A stretch of DNA of 64,000 nt from Lewinellaceae bacterium (GCA_020636025.1 JACJYQ010000006.1:62001-126000); one strand, 5' to 3'. Positions 45,159-55,213 are shown, counted from the stretch's first letter. The notes: generated by a model from the sequence alone, not told the origin. Program-made: numbers and translations.

Positions 45159-45734
45159 CTAATCCGCAATAAAGATAACGTTGACACAAGGCGCTAAACG
45201 CATATCGTTGGTATCTACCGGGAATTCGGAATTGTTGGTGTTATTGATCATTTCATGGAAAGATTCTATGCGAATATTTCCGCTTGTTCTGGGGAAATCA
45301 AAGCTTTTACCGCCGGGATTCGTAATGCGGTAAAAGGTGTTGGCCAGTACCGTTATACCGTACGGATTTCCAGCGTTCAATGACACTTCCTGCACGTCAC
45401 TGGCCGTCTTTTCATGTGCTGTGCTTTCCGTAAGCGACTTTGATCGCAACAACACAGGCGATGCACCCGCAATGTCCCATAGGCTGACCGTATAATCACC
45501 TGTAGCAGGCATTTTTATCTCAAATTGCGAAACCTTGCCACTTTTTAAGGGTGTAAAAGCAAATCCGTATTCCCAGGTATCTGCCGCCTGTGCAACCGTA
45601 TCAATGATGATCTGAGTGTCATTCAAAAAGTCAAAAAACGGTCCCTCGGGTTGGGATTGCGTCTCCTTTTTGCAAAAGGTAAATATTGTAGCGATACTCA
45701 GGAGACTAAAAACTAACAAGGATTTTGATGGCAT
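45159..45734 (-). CDS. lipoprotein with DUF4082-like domain
   Basis: The protein (191 residues from the ATG at 45734, MPSKSLLVFSLLSIATIFTFC) is a lipoprotein by its hydrophobic leader and Cys. The body (WEYGFAFTPLKSGKVSQFEIKMPATGDYTVSLWD, NPYGITVLANTFYRIT) matches the DUF4082 pattern of beta-sandwich domains. It is transcribed just before the adenylate cyclase gene, with a 2-base gap, so it may be the periplasmic partner or ligand of the cyclase TPR domain; that is inference. A longer start at 45800 is rejected. Confidence 0.8.
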   Translation of the reverse strand: MPSKSLLVFSLLSIATIFTFCKKETQSQPEGPFFDFLNDTQIIIDTVAQAADTWEYGFAFTPLKSGKVSQFEIKMPATGDYTVSLWDIAGASPVLLRSKSLTESTAHEKTASDVQEVSLNAGNPYGITVLANTFYRITNPGGKSFDFPRTSGNIRIESFHEMINNTNNSEFPVDTNDMRLAPCVNVIFIAD

Positions 45735-45983
45735 AAGATTGAGTTTGATTGAAGAGCAAAAATAATGGTAAATGATTAATGGTAAATGATTAATGCGCAA
45801 TGCAACAATGCGGAGAGTGATGGGGTATGGTGGATTTACTTATTAAAGTGGACAGTCAGGTGCAAACGTTGGTGGGTGATGCATTATTTGATATTACTGC
45901 GGAAAGTGTTTTTAGCTTGTGCCTGGTTTATAGTTGCTGTTACCAAATAAACGGTGATGCTTTGCTTCTTTTTATATTTAGCC

Positions 45984-48176
45984 ATGAAAACACTCCTACT
46001 GATTTTTGTCTTTCTGGCTAATGCCTGCTGGCACCTGAATGCTCAGGGAGTTTATGATGCCAGACAAAGTGTGATCTTACAGGCCTCTGTGCAGGAAAAC
46101 CCGCCGATTATATCATTGAGTTGGGTGATGGACACCGCCAATGGAGGCTATACCATCTGGCGAAAAGGTGCAAGCGATAATTCCTGGGGGGCGCCTGTCG
46201 CATTTCTTGATCCGAGCAGCGTTTCCTGGGCCGACAGCCATGTGATTGCAGGCATTGGTTATGAGTATCAGGTAATCAAGAGTCTGCCGGATTTCCCTTT
46301 TGGTAATAAATTGAACATGGGAACCGGATACATCTATACGGGAATAAAATTACCTGCAGTACATCACCGCGGCGCTTGTTTGATGGTGATTGACAGCAGT
46401 TTTAAGCAAACGCTTGCTTTGGAAATTTCCCGGTATTTGGCTGATTTGGAAGCCGATGGTTGGAGTACAGACACCCGCTATGTTGACAGGAATGATTCTG
46501 TTCCTCTGGTAAAATCTCAAATAAGCGACTGGGCCTCAATGAACCCGGATACAAGCCAGGCTTTGTTCCTGTTCGGGCGAATACCCGTTCCCTTCTCCGG
46601 AAACATTGCCCCCGATGGCCATCAGGATCACAAAGGCGCCTGGCCTTGCGATGGATATTATGGCAACCTTGATGGCGTATGGACCGATTCAATTGTGAAC
46701 GTTGGCTTTGGCAGTTTCCGCAACAGGAATTTCCCCGGCGATGGGCGTTTTGATAACAATAAATTCCCGACACCCGTAAGTCTTCAGGTTGGCCGGGTGG
46801 ATTTTTCAAATATGGACAAGTTTCCGGAATCCGAAGAAGAACTGCTACGCAGGTATCTCAATAAGAATCATGCATGGCGAACTGGAAAAATGCCTGCGAT
46901 GGAACGCGGTTTGGTTGACAACAACTTTCCATCCTTCATTGCCGGAATCGGACAAGTTGGCTGGTGTAATTTTTCAGCCATGTTTGGCTATGCCAACGTA
47001 AAAGATGTGCAATACCGCCAAACACTCAGCAATGAATCCTACATGTGGTCTTATGGCGCCGGTGGCGGTGGCCCGGAAAGCGCTTCAGATATTTCCTCCA
47101 CTTCCAACTTTACCACTGACTCGCTACAAACGATCTTCACCATGATCTTCGGTTCGTACTTCGGCGATTGGGATTATCCGAATGACTTTTTGCGGGCTGC
47201 CATTGCATCGCGTTCCTGCCTGGTCAGCACCTGGGCGAATAGGCCAAACTGGTGGGTTCATCACATGGCCATGGGCGAAAGCATCGGGTATTCCACCCGT
47301 GTCACCATGAACAATACAGGTCTCTATCAATTCGCCTACAATGGCGGTTGGGTACACACGGCTTTGATGGGTGACCCCACACTCAGGATGCACATATTGG
47401 CGCCAGTTGAAAATCTGTCGGCTCAACAGGATAACCAGCATATTCGACTGGAATGGGATGATCCTGCCAATGCTTTGGGCTATTTTGTGTATAAAAAAGA
47501 GACAGGAGACAGTGTTTTCCAGCAACTTAATCAGGTTCCACTCACCAATACTTTTTACGTGGATTCCTGCACAGGTGCCGGTTTGAAAACCTACATGGTA
47601 CGCAGCATGGAGTTGCCAACCAGTGCCAGCGGCACTTATTACAATTTAAGCACAGGAGTTACTAGTTCCATTATAGCCGATCCTCCTGCCTGGGAACTCC
47701 ATGAAACGATCACCATGTCGAACAGCATACCCGGAAACGGAGCCATATCCCTTGATCCGGAAGGTGGATGCGTGCCCTATTCCTACTCATGGGATAATGG
47801 CGAAAACACATCGGCTATTCAGAATCTGGATCCAGGCACCTATTGCGTCACCATTCAGGATTGTGCCGGATGTATGGAAGCATATTGTGGTACTGTTGAC
47901 TTCATAAGCGCAGTACATGAAATCAACGGCATCAACCAGTATGCCCTTTACCCCAACCCTGTTGAGCAGCAATTGAACCTGGACCTTGATTTTACAGAAT
48001 ATCAGGAACTTAGACTACAAATAATAGATCCTAATGGAACAGTATTGGCCTCAAAAAACAGCGAAGGCAAGCACTTGAACATAGTTTGGAATGTAGCCTT
48101 CCTCCCTGCAGGCTCTTACCGGATACAGTTGAATGGCAGCTTTGGTCAAGCCTTGGTATCGTTTATAAAATTGTAG
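45984..48176 (+). CDS. T9SS-sorted surface protein with fibronectin-like and SprB-like regions
   Basis: The protein (730 residues from the ATG at 45984, MKTLLLIFVFLANACWHLNAQ) has an N-terminal fibronectin III-like domain (PIISLSWVMDTANGGYTIWRKG), a large middle region of about 350 residues with C25-peptidase-like features (CLMVIDSSFKQTLALEISRYLADLEADGW; QALFLFGRIPVPFSGN; GHQDHKGAWPCDGYYGNLD) but no clear catalytic Cys/His pair, a second fibronectin-like domain (PVENLSAQQDNQHIRLEWDDP), a SprB-like repeat (GGCVPYSYSWDNGENTSAIQNLDPGTYCVTIQD) and a type A sorting domain (YALYPNPVEQQLNLDL). It is exported; peptidase activity is not supported. Confidence 0.83.
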   Translation: MKTLLLIFVFLANACWHLNAQGVYDARQSVILQASVQENPPIISLSWVMDTANGGYTIWRKGASDNSWGAPVAFLDPSSVSWADSHVIAGIGYEYQVIKSLPDFPFGNKLNMGTGYIYTGIKLPAVHHRGACLMVIDSSFKQTLALEISRYLADLEADGWSTDTRYVDRNDSVPLVKSQISDWASMNPDTSQALFLFGRIPVPFSGNIAPDGHQDHKGAWPCDGYYGNLDGVWTDSIVNVGFGSFRNRNFPGDGRFDNNKFPTPVSLQVGRVDFSNMDKFPESEEELLRRYLNKNHAWRTGKMPAMERGLVDNNFPSFIAGIGQVGWCNFSAMFGYANVKDVQYRQTLSNESYMWSYGAGGGGPESASDISSTSNFTTDSLQTIFTMIFGSYFGDWDYPNDFLRAAIASRSCLVSTWANRPNWWVHHMAMGESIGYSTRVTMNNTGLYQFAYNGGWVHTALMGDPTLRMHILAPVENLSAQQDNQHIRLEWDDPANALGYFVYKKETGDSVFQQLNQVPLTNTFYVDSCTGAGLKTYMVRSMELPTSASGTYYNLSTGVTSSIIADPPAWELHETITMSNSIPGNGAISLDPEGGCVPYSYSWDNGENTSAIQNLDPGTYCVTIQDCAGCMEAYCGTVDFISAVHEINGINQYALYPNPVEQQLNLDLDFTEYQELRLQIIDPNGTVLASKNSEGKHLNIVWNVAFLPAGSYRIQLNGSFGQALVSFIKL

Positions 48177-48203
48177 TAAATGGTGAATGGTTAATGGTTA
48201 ATT

Positions 48204-48623
48204 ATGTATCAGAGGATTGCATATATTGCGCTTGTGGTTAGTGACTATGACGAGGCCATTGATTTTTATGTAAATAAGCTCGATTTTCAGTTGCTGGAAG
48301 ATACCAAACTGAGTGAGGGGAAAAGATGGGTGCTTATTGCTCCGCCGGGAGCCAGGGAATGTAGCCTGTTATTGGCAAAAGCCGCGAATGAAGAGCAGGC
48401 AAAAAGCATTGGAAATCAATCCGGTGGCAGGGTGTTTTTGTTTCTCTTTACCGATGACTTTGAACGGGACTACCAAAAGTTTACGGAAAGAAATGTCAGG
48501 TTTGTACGACCTCCTCAGCTGTTTGAATACGGCAAAGTGGCTGTATTTGAGGATCTGTACGGGAATAAATGGGATTTGCTGGAGCCAAATGAGTTTAATA
48601 AAGGATTGATTAATACAACTTAA
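48204..48623 (+). CDS. VOC (glyoxalase/bleomycin resistance) family protein
   Basis: The 139-residue protein has the paired beta-alpha-beta-beta-beta units of the vicinal oxygen chelate fold: YIALVVSDYDEAIDFYVNKL with the following KLSEGKRWVLIAPPGARE, then GRVFLFLFTDDFERDYQKFTE and KVAVFEDLYGNKWDLLEPNE. The final Glu and the other metal ligands are partly conserved, but the first-strand position usually His is Ala/Leu, so metal binding differs from glyoxalase I. Members include glyoxalases, dioxygenases and resistance proteins; the substrate is unknown. It starts 27 bases after the T9SS gene. Confidence 0.85.
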   Translation: MYQRIAYIALVVSDYDEAIDFYVNKLDFQLLEDTKLSEGKRWVLIAPPGARECSLLLAKAANEEQAKSIGNQSGGRVFLFLFTDDFERDYQKFTERNVRFVRPPQLFEYGKVAVFEDLYGNKWDLLEPNEFNKGLINTT

Positions 48624-48646
48624 GAGTTATTTCAGGTCCATCAAAA

Positions 48647-48913
48647 TTGGTTAGAAAATTCATACCATCGGACATTTTTCACACAAAGAGCGCAACGCAG
48701 GAAAACTCGCTATCTGTGTATCCAAACCCAAGCAGTGGAGAAATCTCAGTGAATTTGTCGGGCTGGCAGGATCAGGAAATTGAGTTTTCCATTAGAAATA
48801 TGATGGGTATGGAAATGACGAGATTGAAGATTAACAAGACCGGTACGCTGGTAAAAATATTACTGCCTGATTCTTTACCCAACGGGTTATATTGGTTGTC
48901 TGAGAGTACTTAA
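48647..48913 (+). pseudogene. orphan T9SS sorting-domain fragment
   Basis: The frame has only a TTG start and no signal peptide. It is almost entirely a type A sorting domain (LSVYPNPSSGEISVNLSGWQ, FSIRNMMGMEMTRLKINKTG, LPNGLYWLSEST) that stops before the usual basic C-terminal strand. A sorting domain alone cannot be exported without a leader, so this is best read as the remnant of a larger cargo gene. Confidence 0.6.
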
Positions 48914-48926
48914 TCAGGTAATCCAT

Positions 48927-51900
48927 TTGACTAAAAACCCCTGCCCAGAGCGCCAACGATTTCATCCGGGGCACATACCTTTGGTTGTGCTCTCTTCCCT
49001 TTACATACGATCACTGGTAATCTTGGTGAATTTCATCATGCTATGCGTGTATGGTATTCAGGCTCAATCGGGCAGCGATTCGGAAAAACTTACCATTGAA
49101 GACGGGCTTTCCCAGGGCTTTATCACCCACATCACGCAGGATAAGGAAGGTTTTCTGTGGATCGGCACCTCTAATGGCCTGAACCGGTATGACGGGAAAG
49201 AAATAAAAAAATTTACCCACGATCCCTTGAACCCCTATTCTATTGCCAGCAACTGGATTAACTCTGTTGCAGATCTGGGAAGTTACATGCTGGTTGGACT
49301 AAGAGATGGTCTTGTAGATATTTACGACAAAAGAACCAGGCAATTTTACCGGCTCAGCAATCTTGATTCGCAACCCCAAAAAAGAGCTTACGGAATTATC
49401 TCCAGCATTTGGATTGATTCTGAAAGTAGTATTTGGATTGTAGAAGATGGAAACAATGTAATAAATCTGAAACTCAGCAAGAAGTCCGGGAAAAGCATGC
49501 CTGAAGTTAACATAATCAGAGAATTCAACATCAGTAACAAGGGAGAATGCAGAAACATCAATCTTAAAGAAAGCGGAAACCAGATATGGGGTCTTAACCG
49601 TTTAATGCTGATAAGCATCGATAAAAAGACCGGGCAAAAGAAAATTCATTTGTCCAACAACGCAGACTTACGCAATTACCTGATAACACCGGAAGGCACA
49701 ATCTGGTTAGCCGGAATAAATAGGATAGGAAAATACGAAAATGGATCATTTACCTGGATTAAAACGGATTTTATAGCCAAATACCTGGAATACAAACCCC
49801 AAACAAAACAAGTGCTTGTAGCTGACGACAAGCGTATTCTTCTCTTTGATAATGCTGATTTCAAGTTGCCATTTGTACCGGCAGCAAAAGCAGAACAGCT
49901 CCTTTCTATTGACAAAGGCGTCTTCAATTTCTTCTACAAGGATAGATCAGGGATTTTATGGGTTGGGACAAATGGATATGGAATTTGGAAATACAGCCCA
50001 GTATTAAATCGCTTTCACAATACGTATACTAACTTTTCAATCTACGCTCCATTACATGTGGACATAGAAGGTAACCTATGCTTTCTTGTAAACAACTATG
50101 CTTTCCAAACCTCAATACAAGGCATGTCTGACAAACACCCTTTGTATCCATTGAGAAATTTGATAGACAGAAACTCACTGTCTCAAATTGATGAAAATGG
50201 AGATTACTGGTTTGTGACTCCGAAAACCTCTAAAGACAAAAGGTTCTTCATTTATAAACTCCCTGCTCACGAAAATGCTGATTGGGAACTGACAATAAGC
50301 ATTCCTTTCGATACCTTGACATATTTTGCCATACAACTTGAAAAACGGAATTTCTTGTGGCTGGCATATAGATCCGGACTTCTGAAGCTTAATTTGGCTA
50401 CCAATGAGGTTGATGCCTTTGATTACAGTAATCTGTTGACAGACAGAACCTGGGTTAATGCTATAACTAAAACCAACAATGGCGTCATTTGGATTGGCAC
50501 GAGTTTAGGACTGATTAAAGCCAATCCAAAGGGGCAGGAATTTGATTTTGAGTTGCTAACAACCGATCCGGGAAATGAACAAACTCTGCTTAGCAACGAC
50601 ATTACCCACCTTTTGTTAGATTCAGACGACAGCTCTATACTCTGGATTTCCACAAAAGGTGGTGGATTAAGTAACCTGGATACAAAAACAATGCGTTTTC
50701 GGCATTTCTGCACCCGGAACGGGTTCCCCGACGATGTTGTATATAGCCTGCTTTTCGATGACGCCGGACTACTCTGGATGAGTACAAACAACGGCATCGT
50801 AAGGTTGAACCCCAAAACGGAAAAATTCAGACAATACACGGTACAAGATGGTCTCGCAACCAACGAGTTTAACCAAAGAGCTGTAGCCAAAAAACCTGAT
50901 GGATCCTTTGTTTTTGGGGGAGTAAAAGGTCTGGAAAGTTTCCATCCCGCAGACTTTTCAGATAATCCGATTGTACCAAGGGTTTGTATCACCGGACTTG
51001 ATATAAATAATCAAGCCATCACTTTTGGAGACTCCACCGGCATACTCGATCAAAGTATTGAGTTTACAAAGCAACTCACTTTGCCCTTCACCCAAAACAG
51101 CATTACCCTGCATTTCGTAGCCCTGGAATTTACCATCCCCGCCAAAAATAAATTCAAGTATTACCTGAAAGGTGCGGAAAGCCCCTGGAGTCATACAAGT
51201 GTCGAAAACCAGGCTTCATATCTCAACCTCTCACCGGGGAAATACACTTTTTTGGTAAAGGCATGCAATAGCGACGGTGTATGGAATGAGGTGCCTGCCG
51301 AACTCAACATCACCATACTGCCACCCTGGTACCGCAGCAATATTGCATACGTCCTATACATGCTGCTGCTTATCGCGCTTGGGTATGGAGCCCTAAGGTT
51401 CATATTGCACCGACAACGTTTGCAGGACCGGCTGCTGATGGAACACCGGGAAGCAGAACGCCTGAAAGAACTCGATGCTTTCAAATCAAGGGTGTTTACC
51501 AATATCACCCACGAATTCAGAACACCTCTGACGGTCATTCAGGGTATGGCGAAGGAACTGGAGAAATACGAATCCGGGAAACCGGCAAGCGCCGTTAAAA
51601 AATCGGCAAATATTATCCATCGAAACGGTGCTGAGCTTTTAAGGATGATCAATCAGCTACTTGATCTGGCCAAGCTCGAGGCTAACTCCATGATCCTGAA
51701 GCCGGAGCCGACCGATTTGGTGGCCTTTGTAAAATACCTGGCCGCAAGCTTTCATTCACTGGCCTTGTCAAAGGGAATACAAATGAATATTGAATCTGCT
51801 GAAAAAGAAATTCCGACATCAGTAGATAAAGACCATGTGCAGACAATCCTTGCAAATCTGCTTTCCAATGCGATTAAATTTACCCCAAATGGTGGTCGGA

Positions 51901-53084
51901 TACAACTGAGCATCCATCAATTAAATAAATGGCAAATCGATGCAGATAATAGCATGCATCAGATTGTACAGCCTAAGAACGCGCAAAACAACGATTGGGC
52001 CATCATACATGTGCGAGACAGTGGAATCGGCATTCCTGAAGATCAGTTGTTACACGTATTTGATCAGTTTTACCAGGTGGACAACCCGGAAAGCAGACGA
52101 GGTATGGGCTCGGGAATCGGTCTGGCGCTGGTGAAAGAACTTCTTTCGTTGATGGGAGGAGGTTTAACGGTAAAGAGCGATATTGGTAAAGGGACGGAAT
52201 TTACGGTAGCATTGCCAATTCAACCGGCAGGTAAAATTATCCATTCGCAAGATTCAAATGCGCAGGAAATTGCCCCAGAATTATTGAAATCAGAAAACGA
52301 AGTTCAAAACGGATCAGACAACAAGCTTCCGAATATTCTGGTTATAGAAGACAATGCTGATGTATTGGATTACCTAAGCATCTGTTTGGAAGACAAATAC
52401 AGCGTACAAAAAGCAACAGACGGTCAGGCTGGAATTGATGCTGCGCTGAAATCAATACCGGATATCATCATCAGCGATGTCATGATGCCACACAAGGACG
52501 GCTATGAGGTCGTAAAGACTTTAAAAAATGATGAACGCAGCAGTCATATCCCCATCATTCTGCTCACCGCCAAAGCCGATCTCGATTCGCGGATCCAAGG
52601 CCTGAAGAGAGGTGCCGATGCCTATCTGTCCAAGCCCTTTGACAAGGAAGAATTGCTCACATACATCGACAACCTGCTGAAACAACGGCAGCAATTGCAT
52701 GCACGCTATGCTTCCGGAGCCCTTGCTAAGGTAGAAACTACAGGCATTATGGACCAAGACCTGCATTTGGAAGACTCCTTCATCCAAAAAGTAAGAGGTA
52801 TACTGGAAGAAAACATGGAAAATGAAAATTTCGATGTTTCCGGTCTTTGCAATGCCGTTCATATGAGTCGCGCCCAATTACACCGAAAGCTTACTGCCCT
52901 GACCGGGAAATCAGCCACCCAGTATATCCGAACCATGCGTTTGCACAAAGCCCGCCAGTTACTGCTCAGCTCTGACAAGACGGTTTCGGAAGTGGCATTT
53001 GAGGTGGGCTTCCGGCACCTGCAACATTTCTCTTCTTCTTTTGCAGCCGAGTTCGGGCAATCGCCCAGTAGTTTTCGGAAGTGA
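48927..53084 (+). CDS. hybrid two-component sensor kinase/response regulator with AraC output (HTCS)
   Basis: The 1385-residue protein combines in order: an export/membrane segment near 20-46, a periplasmic two-component propeller (repeated DKEGFLWIGTSNGLNRYD-like blades), a Y_Y_Y domain (about 690-790), a membrane helix (about 805-827), HisKA with His862 in ITHEFRTPL, HATPase_c (NLLSNAIKFTPNGG; DSGIGIPEDQ; GSGIGLALVKELL), a receiver with Asp1184 in IIISDVMMPHKDG, and an AraC-type HTH at the end (AFEVGFRHLQHFSSSF). Such regulators sense small molecules, often sugars, and switch on neighbouring genes. The start is uncertain: TTG at 48927, other non-ATG starts, or ATG only at 49038. The neighbour at 53546 is a candidate target (see direct repeats at 53388-53424). 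Confidence 0.93.
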   Translation: MTKNPCPERQRFHPGHIPLVVLSSLYIRSLVILVNFIMLCVYGIQAQSGSDSEKLTIEDGLSQGFITHITQDKEGFLWIGTSNGLNRYDGKEIKKFTHDPLNPYSIASNWINSVADLGSYMLVGLRDGLVDIYDKRTRQFYRLSNLDSQPQKRAYGIISSIWIDSESSIWIVEDGNNVINLKLSKKSGKSMPEVNIIREFNISNKGECRNINLKESGNQIWGLNRLMLISIDKKTGQKKIHLSNNADLRNYLITPEGTIWLAGINRIGKYENGSFTWIKTDFIAKYLEYKPQTKQVLVADDKRILLFDNADFKLPFVPAAKAEQLLSIDKGVFNFFYKDRSGILWVGTNGYGIWKYSPVLNRFHNTYTNFSIYAPLHVDIEGNLCFLVNNYAFQTSIQGMSDKHPLYPLRNLIDRNSLSQIDENGDYWFVTPKTSKDKRFFIYKLPAHENADWELTISIPFDTLTYFAIQLEKRNFLWLAYRSGLLKLNLATNEVDAFDYSNLLTDRTWVNAITKTNNGVIWIGTSLGLIKANPKGQEFDFELLTTDPGNEQTLLSNDITHLLLDSDDSSILWISTKGGGLSNLDTKTMRFRHFCTRNGFPDDVVYSLLFDDAGLLWMSTNNGIVRLNPKTEKFRQYTVQDGLATNEFNQRAVAKKPDGSFVFGGVKGLESFHPADFSDNPIVPRVCITGLDINNQAITFGDSTGILDQSIEFTKQLTLPFTQNSITLHFVALEFTIPAKNKFKYYLKGAESPWSHTSVENQASYLNLSPGKYTFLVKACNSDGVWNEVPAELNITILPPWYRSNIAYVLYMLLLIALGYGALRFILHRQRLQDRLLMEHREAERLKELDAFKSRVFTNITHEFRTPLTVIQGMAKELEKYESGKPASAVKKSANIIHRNGAELLRMINQLLDLAKLEANSMILKPEPTDLVAFVKYLAASFHSLALSKGIQMNIESAEKEIPTSVDKDHVQTILANLLSNAIKFTPNGGRIQLSIHQLNKWQIDADNSMHQIVQPKNAQNNDWAIIHVRDSGIGIPEDQLLHVFDQFYQVDNPESRRGMGSGIGLALVKELLSLMGGGLTVKSDIGKGTEFTVALPIQPAGKIIHSQDSNAQEIAPELLKSENEVQNGSDNKLPNILVIEDNADVLDYLSICLEDKYSVQKATDGQAGIDAALKSIPDIIISDVMMPHKDGYEVVKTLKNDERSSHIPIILLTAKADLDSRIQGLKRGADAYLSKPFDKEELLTYIDNLLKQRQQLHARYASGALAKVETTGIMDQDLHLEDSFIQKVRGILEENMENENFDVSGLCNAVHMSRAQLHRKLTALTGKSATQYIRTMRLHKARQLLLSSDKTVSEVAFEVGFRHLQHFSSSFAAEFGQSPSSFRK

Positions 53085-53387
53085 ATCGTACTGCGCTTTT
53101 CTCCAGTGCGGTTCCACTTCACTTGGTGCTCCTGCGGAAAAACCAAGGCGCGGCCCAAGGATGCTTAATTAAAAAACTTTGTCGTGCTGTAAGCACATGT
53201 CCACTATAAGTGCGCTGCGCCAACAAATGCGGTATACAGTTCAGAATATTCCTATCGTAGAGCGGACGTGTGCTTACAGCACGACAAATTAAGCAATAGT
53301 GCGCCTGGATTTTCCCGCCGACAATCATATGTTCATGTATTCATGTAATCATTTGATCTACTACCCAAAGGTACTTATCCCCCTAAA
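53085..53387. repeat. intergenic stretch with a 25-bp inverted repeat
   Basis: Arms at 53178-53202 and 53264-53288 (core GTCGTGCTGTAAGCAC) are inverted copies with one mismatch, 61 bases apart. At 53326-53365 lies a copy of the ATGTTCATGTA/ATTACATGA class seen at 13127-13288. No gene is visible. Confidence 0.75.
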
Positions 53388-53424
53388 TGAGACATAACCG
53401 GAAACAATTGAGACATAACCGGAA
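53388..53424. promoter_or_regulatory. two direct repeats TGAGACATAACCGGAA, 21-bp period
   Basis: Copies at 53388-53403 and 53409-53424 are identical over 16 bases. A spacing of about two helical turns suits a dimeric or tandem-binding AraC-type protein, and the HTCS regulator is encoded immediately upstream. A decayed end of an insertion sequence is an alternative. Confidence 0.4.
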
Positions 53425-53545
53425 GCATGCCACATTGCCCTTAGGACACCTTTGCAGCGGGTAAATACCTAACCCAATAAGGAGTCTTGCAGAAAATCCT
53501 GAAAAGAGTATGCAGTCAGCACTATTAACGTAAATCACAATTGTT

Positions 53546-55213
53546 ATGGAATTCATGTTTATTAAAACGCATCAATCAATCAGATCCCGCAACGCTTTGT
53601 TCAGCATGTTTATCACACTACTCGCATTGACTTTTACCCTGAATCCGGTCAATGCCCAGGAGTATGCATACATCTCAAATGCAAGCGGTTTTTCGGTCAA
53701 TAAAGTTGATCTGGGTACCAACACCATAGTAGGAACAGCCACACTGCCAAATTCCTCTTCACTGTTTGTGGCCATCACACCGGACGGATCTACGGTATAC
53801 ACAACCAATGATTTTGGTGACGATGTGAGTATAGTCGATGCAGCCACCATGAATTATCTCGGCAATATATCCGGCATCGGAACCTGTGATGGCATGGCCA
53901 TAACACCGGATGGCGCTTACGGCTATGTTTCTCAAATTTCCAGTAGTTTTTTCTCTCCTTCTAAAATTTATGTCGTCGATCTGGCTACCAACTCCATTGT
54001 CACAAGCATCAGCATTCCAGGCTCTGGCCAAATTCCCAGACCTGGAACCATAACACCTGATGGCGCCTATTTATACGTACCTGTAGGTGGTAGTAATAAA
54101 GTGTTTGTAATATCTACGGCTACCAATACCATCGTTACAAATATAGCGATAGGTGCTAACCCGGATGGGCCTCTGGCAGTATCTCCGGATGGCGATTACG
54201 TGTATGTAGTTGTTGATGATGTAGTTAAGGTTATCGAAACTTCATCAAACACGATAGTCGGAAGTATTAGTATAAGCAATACTGCGCGGGCTGCAGCAAT
54301 CAGTCCGGATGGAGCATATCTCTATGTTCCCCACCTGAATCACGATTATGTAACGATTATCTCCACAGCCACCAATGCTGTAGTAAACACGGTGAACGTG
54401 GGTGATCGTCCTACAGCTGTGGCATTTTCTTCAGATGGCTCCAAAGCCTATGTTACGAATTATACCTCAAGTGATATGTCGGTAATTGAAACAGCCAGCC
54501 AAACCGTTGTGGCAACTATTGATGGATTCACCAACCCAACTAGTTTGGTCATATTCGGAACATCTGTTCCGGACTCTGATGGCGACGGCATTGCGGATGA
54601 TGTTGACAATTGTATTGAAACAGCCAATCCAGACCAGGCAGATGAAGATGGAGACGGCATAGGCGATGCATGTGACGCTTGTCCCACTGTACCCGATCCC
54701 AACTGCGCTACCTGCGGTAATAATAAATACCTGGTCTGTCATATCCCGAACGGGAATCCGGACAATTACCAGCAACTATGCATATCATACAACGCTGCTT
54801 TGTCGCATGTAGGCAACCACGGTGGCTGCTACTGGGGTTCCTGCAATTCCGGTTTGATGGCCAACGAAAGCGATCCGCTTACCAAACAGATGAGTCAATC
54901 CAATAGTGCTTATGACCGCACGGAAGGTGAAAACCCTGTAGTGGAAACAACGCATGGCAATGCTTATTACTTCGAAGCATCGCCCAACCCGGCGTCAGAG
55001 ATGATCAATATTCACCTGCATGGCCATAGCGATGGCGCGCATTTGTACATCCGCGATCAACTCGGCCGGGTGGTATGGACCCAAACACTTGATCAGGAGC
55101 AAAGTGCTTTTCAAATTTTGCTGAGCGATAAGAACATGATGAGCGGCACTTACTTCATTACGGTTTTGACCAATGGAGAGAGCATTACTAAGCAGGTAGT
55201 TGTGATTAGGTAG
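53546..55213 (+). CDS. YVTN beta-propeller T9SS surface protein
   Basis: The 555-residue protein has a signal peptide (about residues 15-38, ALFSMFITLLALTFTLNPVNAQ) and a seven-bladed YVTN/YncE-like beta-propeller with repeats such as FVAITPDGSTVYTTND, MAITPDGAYGYVSQ, AAISPDGAYLYVPHLN and VAFSSDGSKAYVTNY. A thrombospondin type 3-like calcium-binding segment follows (DSDGDGIADDVDNC; DEDGDGIGDACDAC), then a Cys-rich segment (CHIPNGNPDN) and a type A sorting domain (FEASPNPASEMINIHL to SITKQVVVIR). It is exported to the surface. Its position just after the HTCS gene and the direct repeats makes it a possible regulated target. Confidence 0.88.
   Translation: MEFMFIKTHQSIRSRNALFSMFITLLALTFTLNPVNAQEYAYISNASGFSVNKVDLGTNTIVGTATLPNSSSLFVAITPDGSTVYTTNDFGDDVSIVDAATMNYLGNISGIGTCDGMAITPDGAYGYVSQISSSFFSPSKIYVVDLATNSIVTSISIPGSGQIPRPGTITPDGAYLYVPVGGSNKVFVISTATNTIVTNIAIGANPDGPLAVSPDGDYVYVVVDDVVKVIETSSNTIVGSISISNTARAAAISPDGAYLYVPHLNHDYVTIISTATNAVVNTVNVGDRPTAVAFSSDGSKAYVTNYTSSDMSVIETASQTVVATIDGFTNPTSLVIFGTSVPDSDGDGIADDVDNCIETANPDQADEDGDGIGDACDACPTVPDPNCATCGNNKYLVCHIPNGNPDNYQQLCISYNAALSHVGNHGGCYWGSCNSGLMANESDPLTKQMSQSNSAYDRTEGENPVVETTHGNAYYFEASPNPASEMINIHLHGHSDGAHLYIRDQLGRVVWTQTLDQEQSAFQILLSDKNMMSGTYFITVLTNGESITKQVVVIR

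Noticed and set aside
45984..48176. Active C25 (gingipain-type) peptidase
   Set aside because: Some middle segments are similar, but no convincing catalytic Cys/His pair was found.
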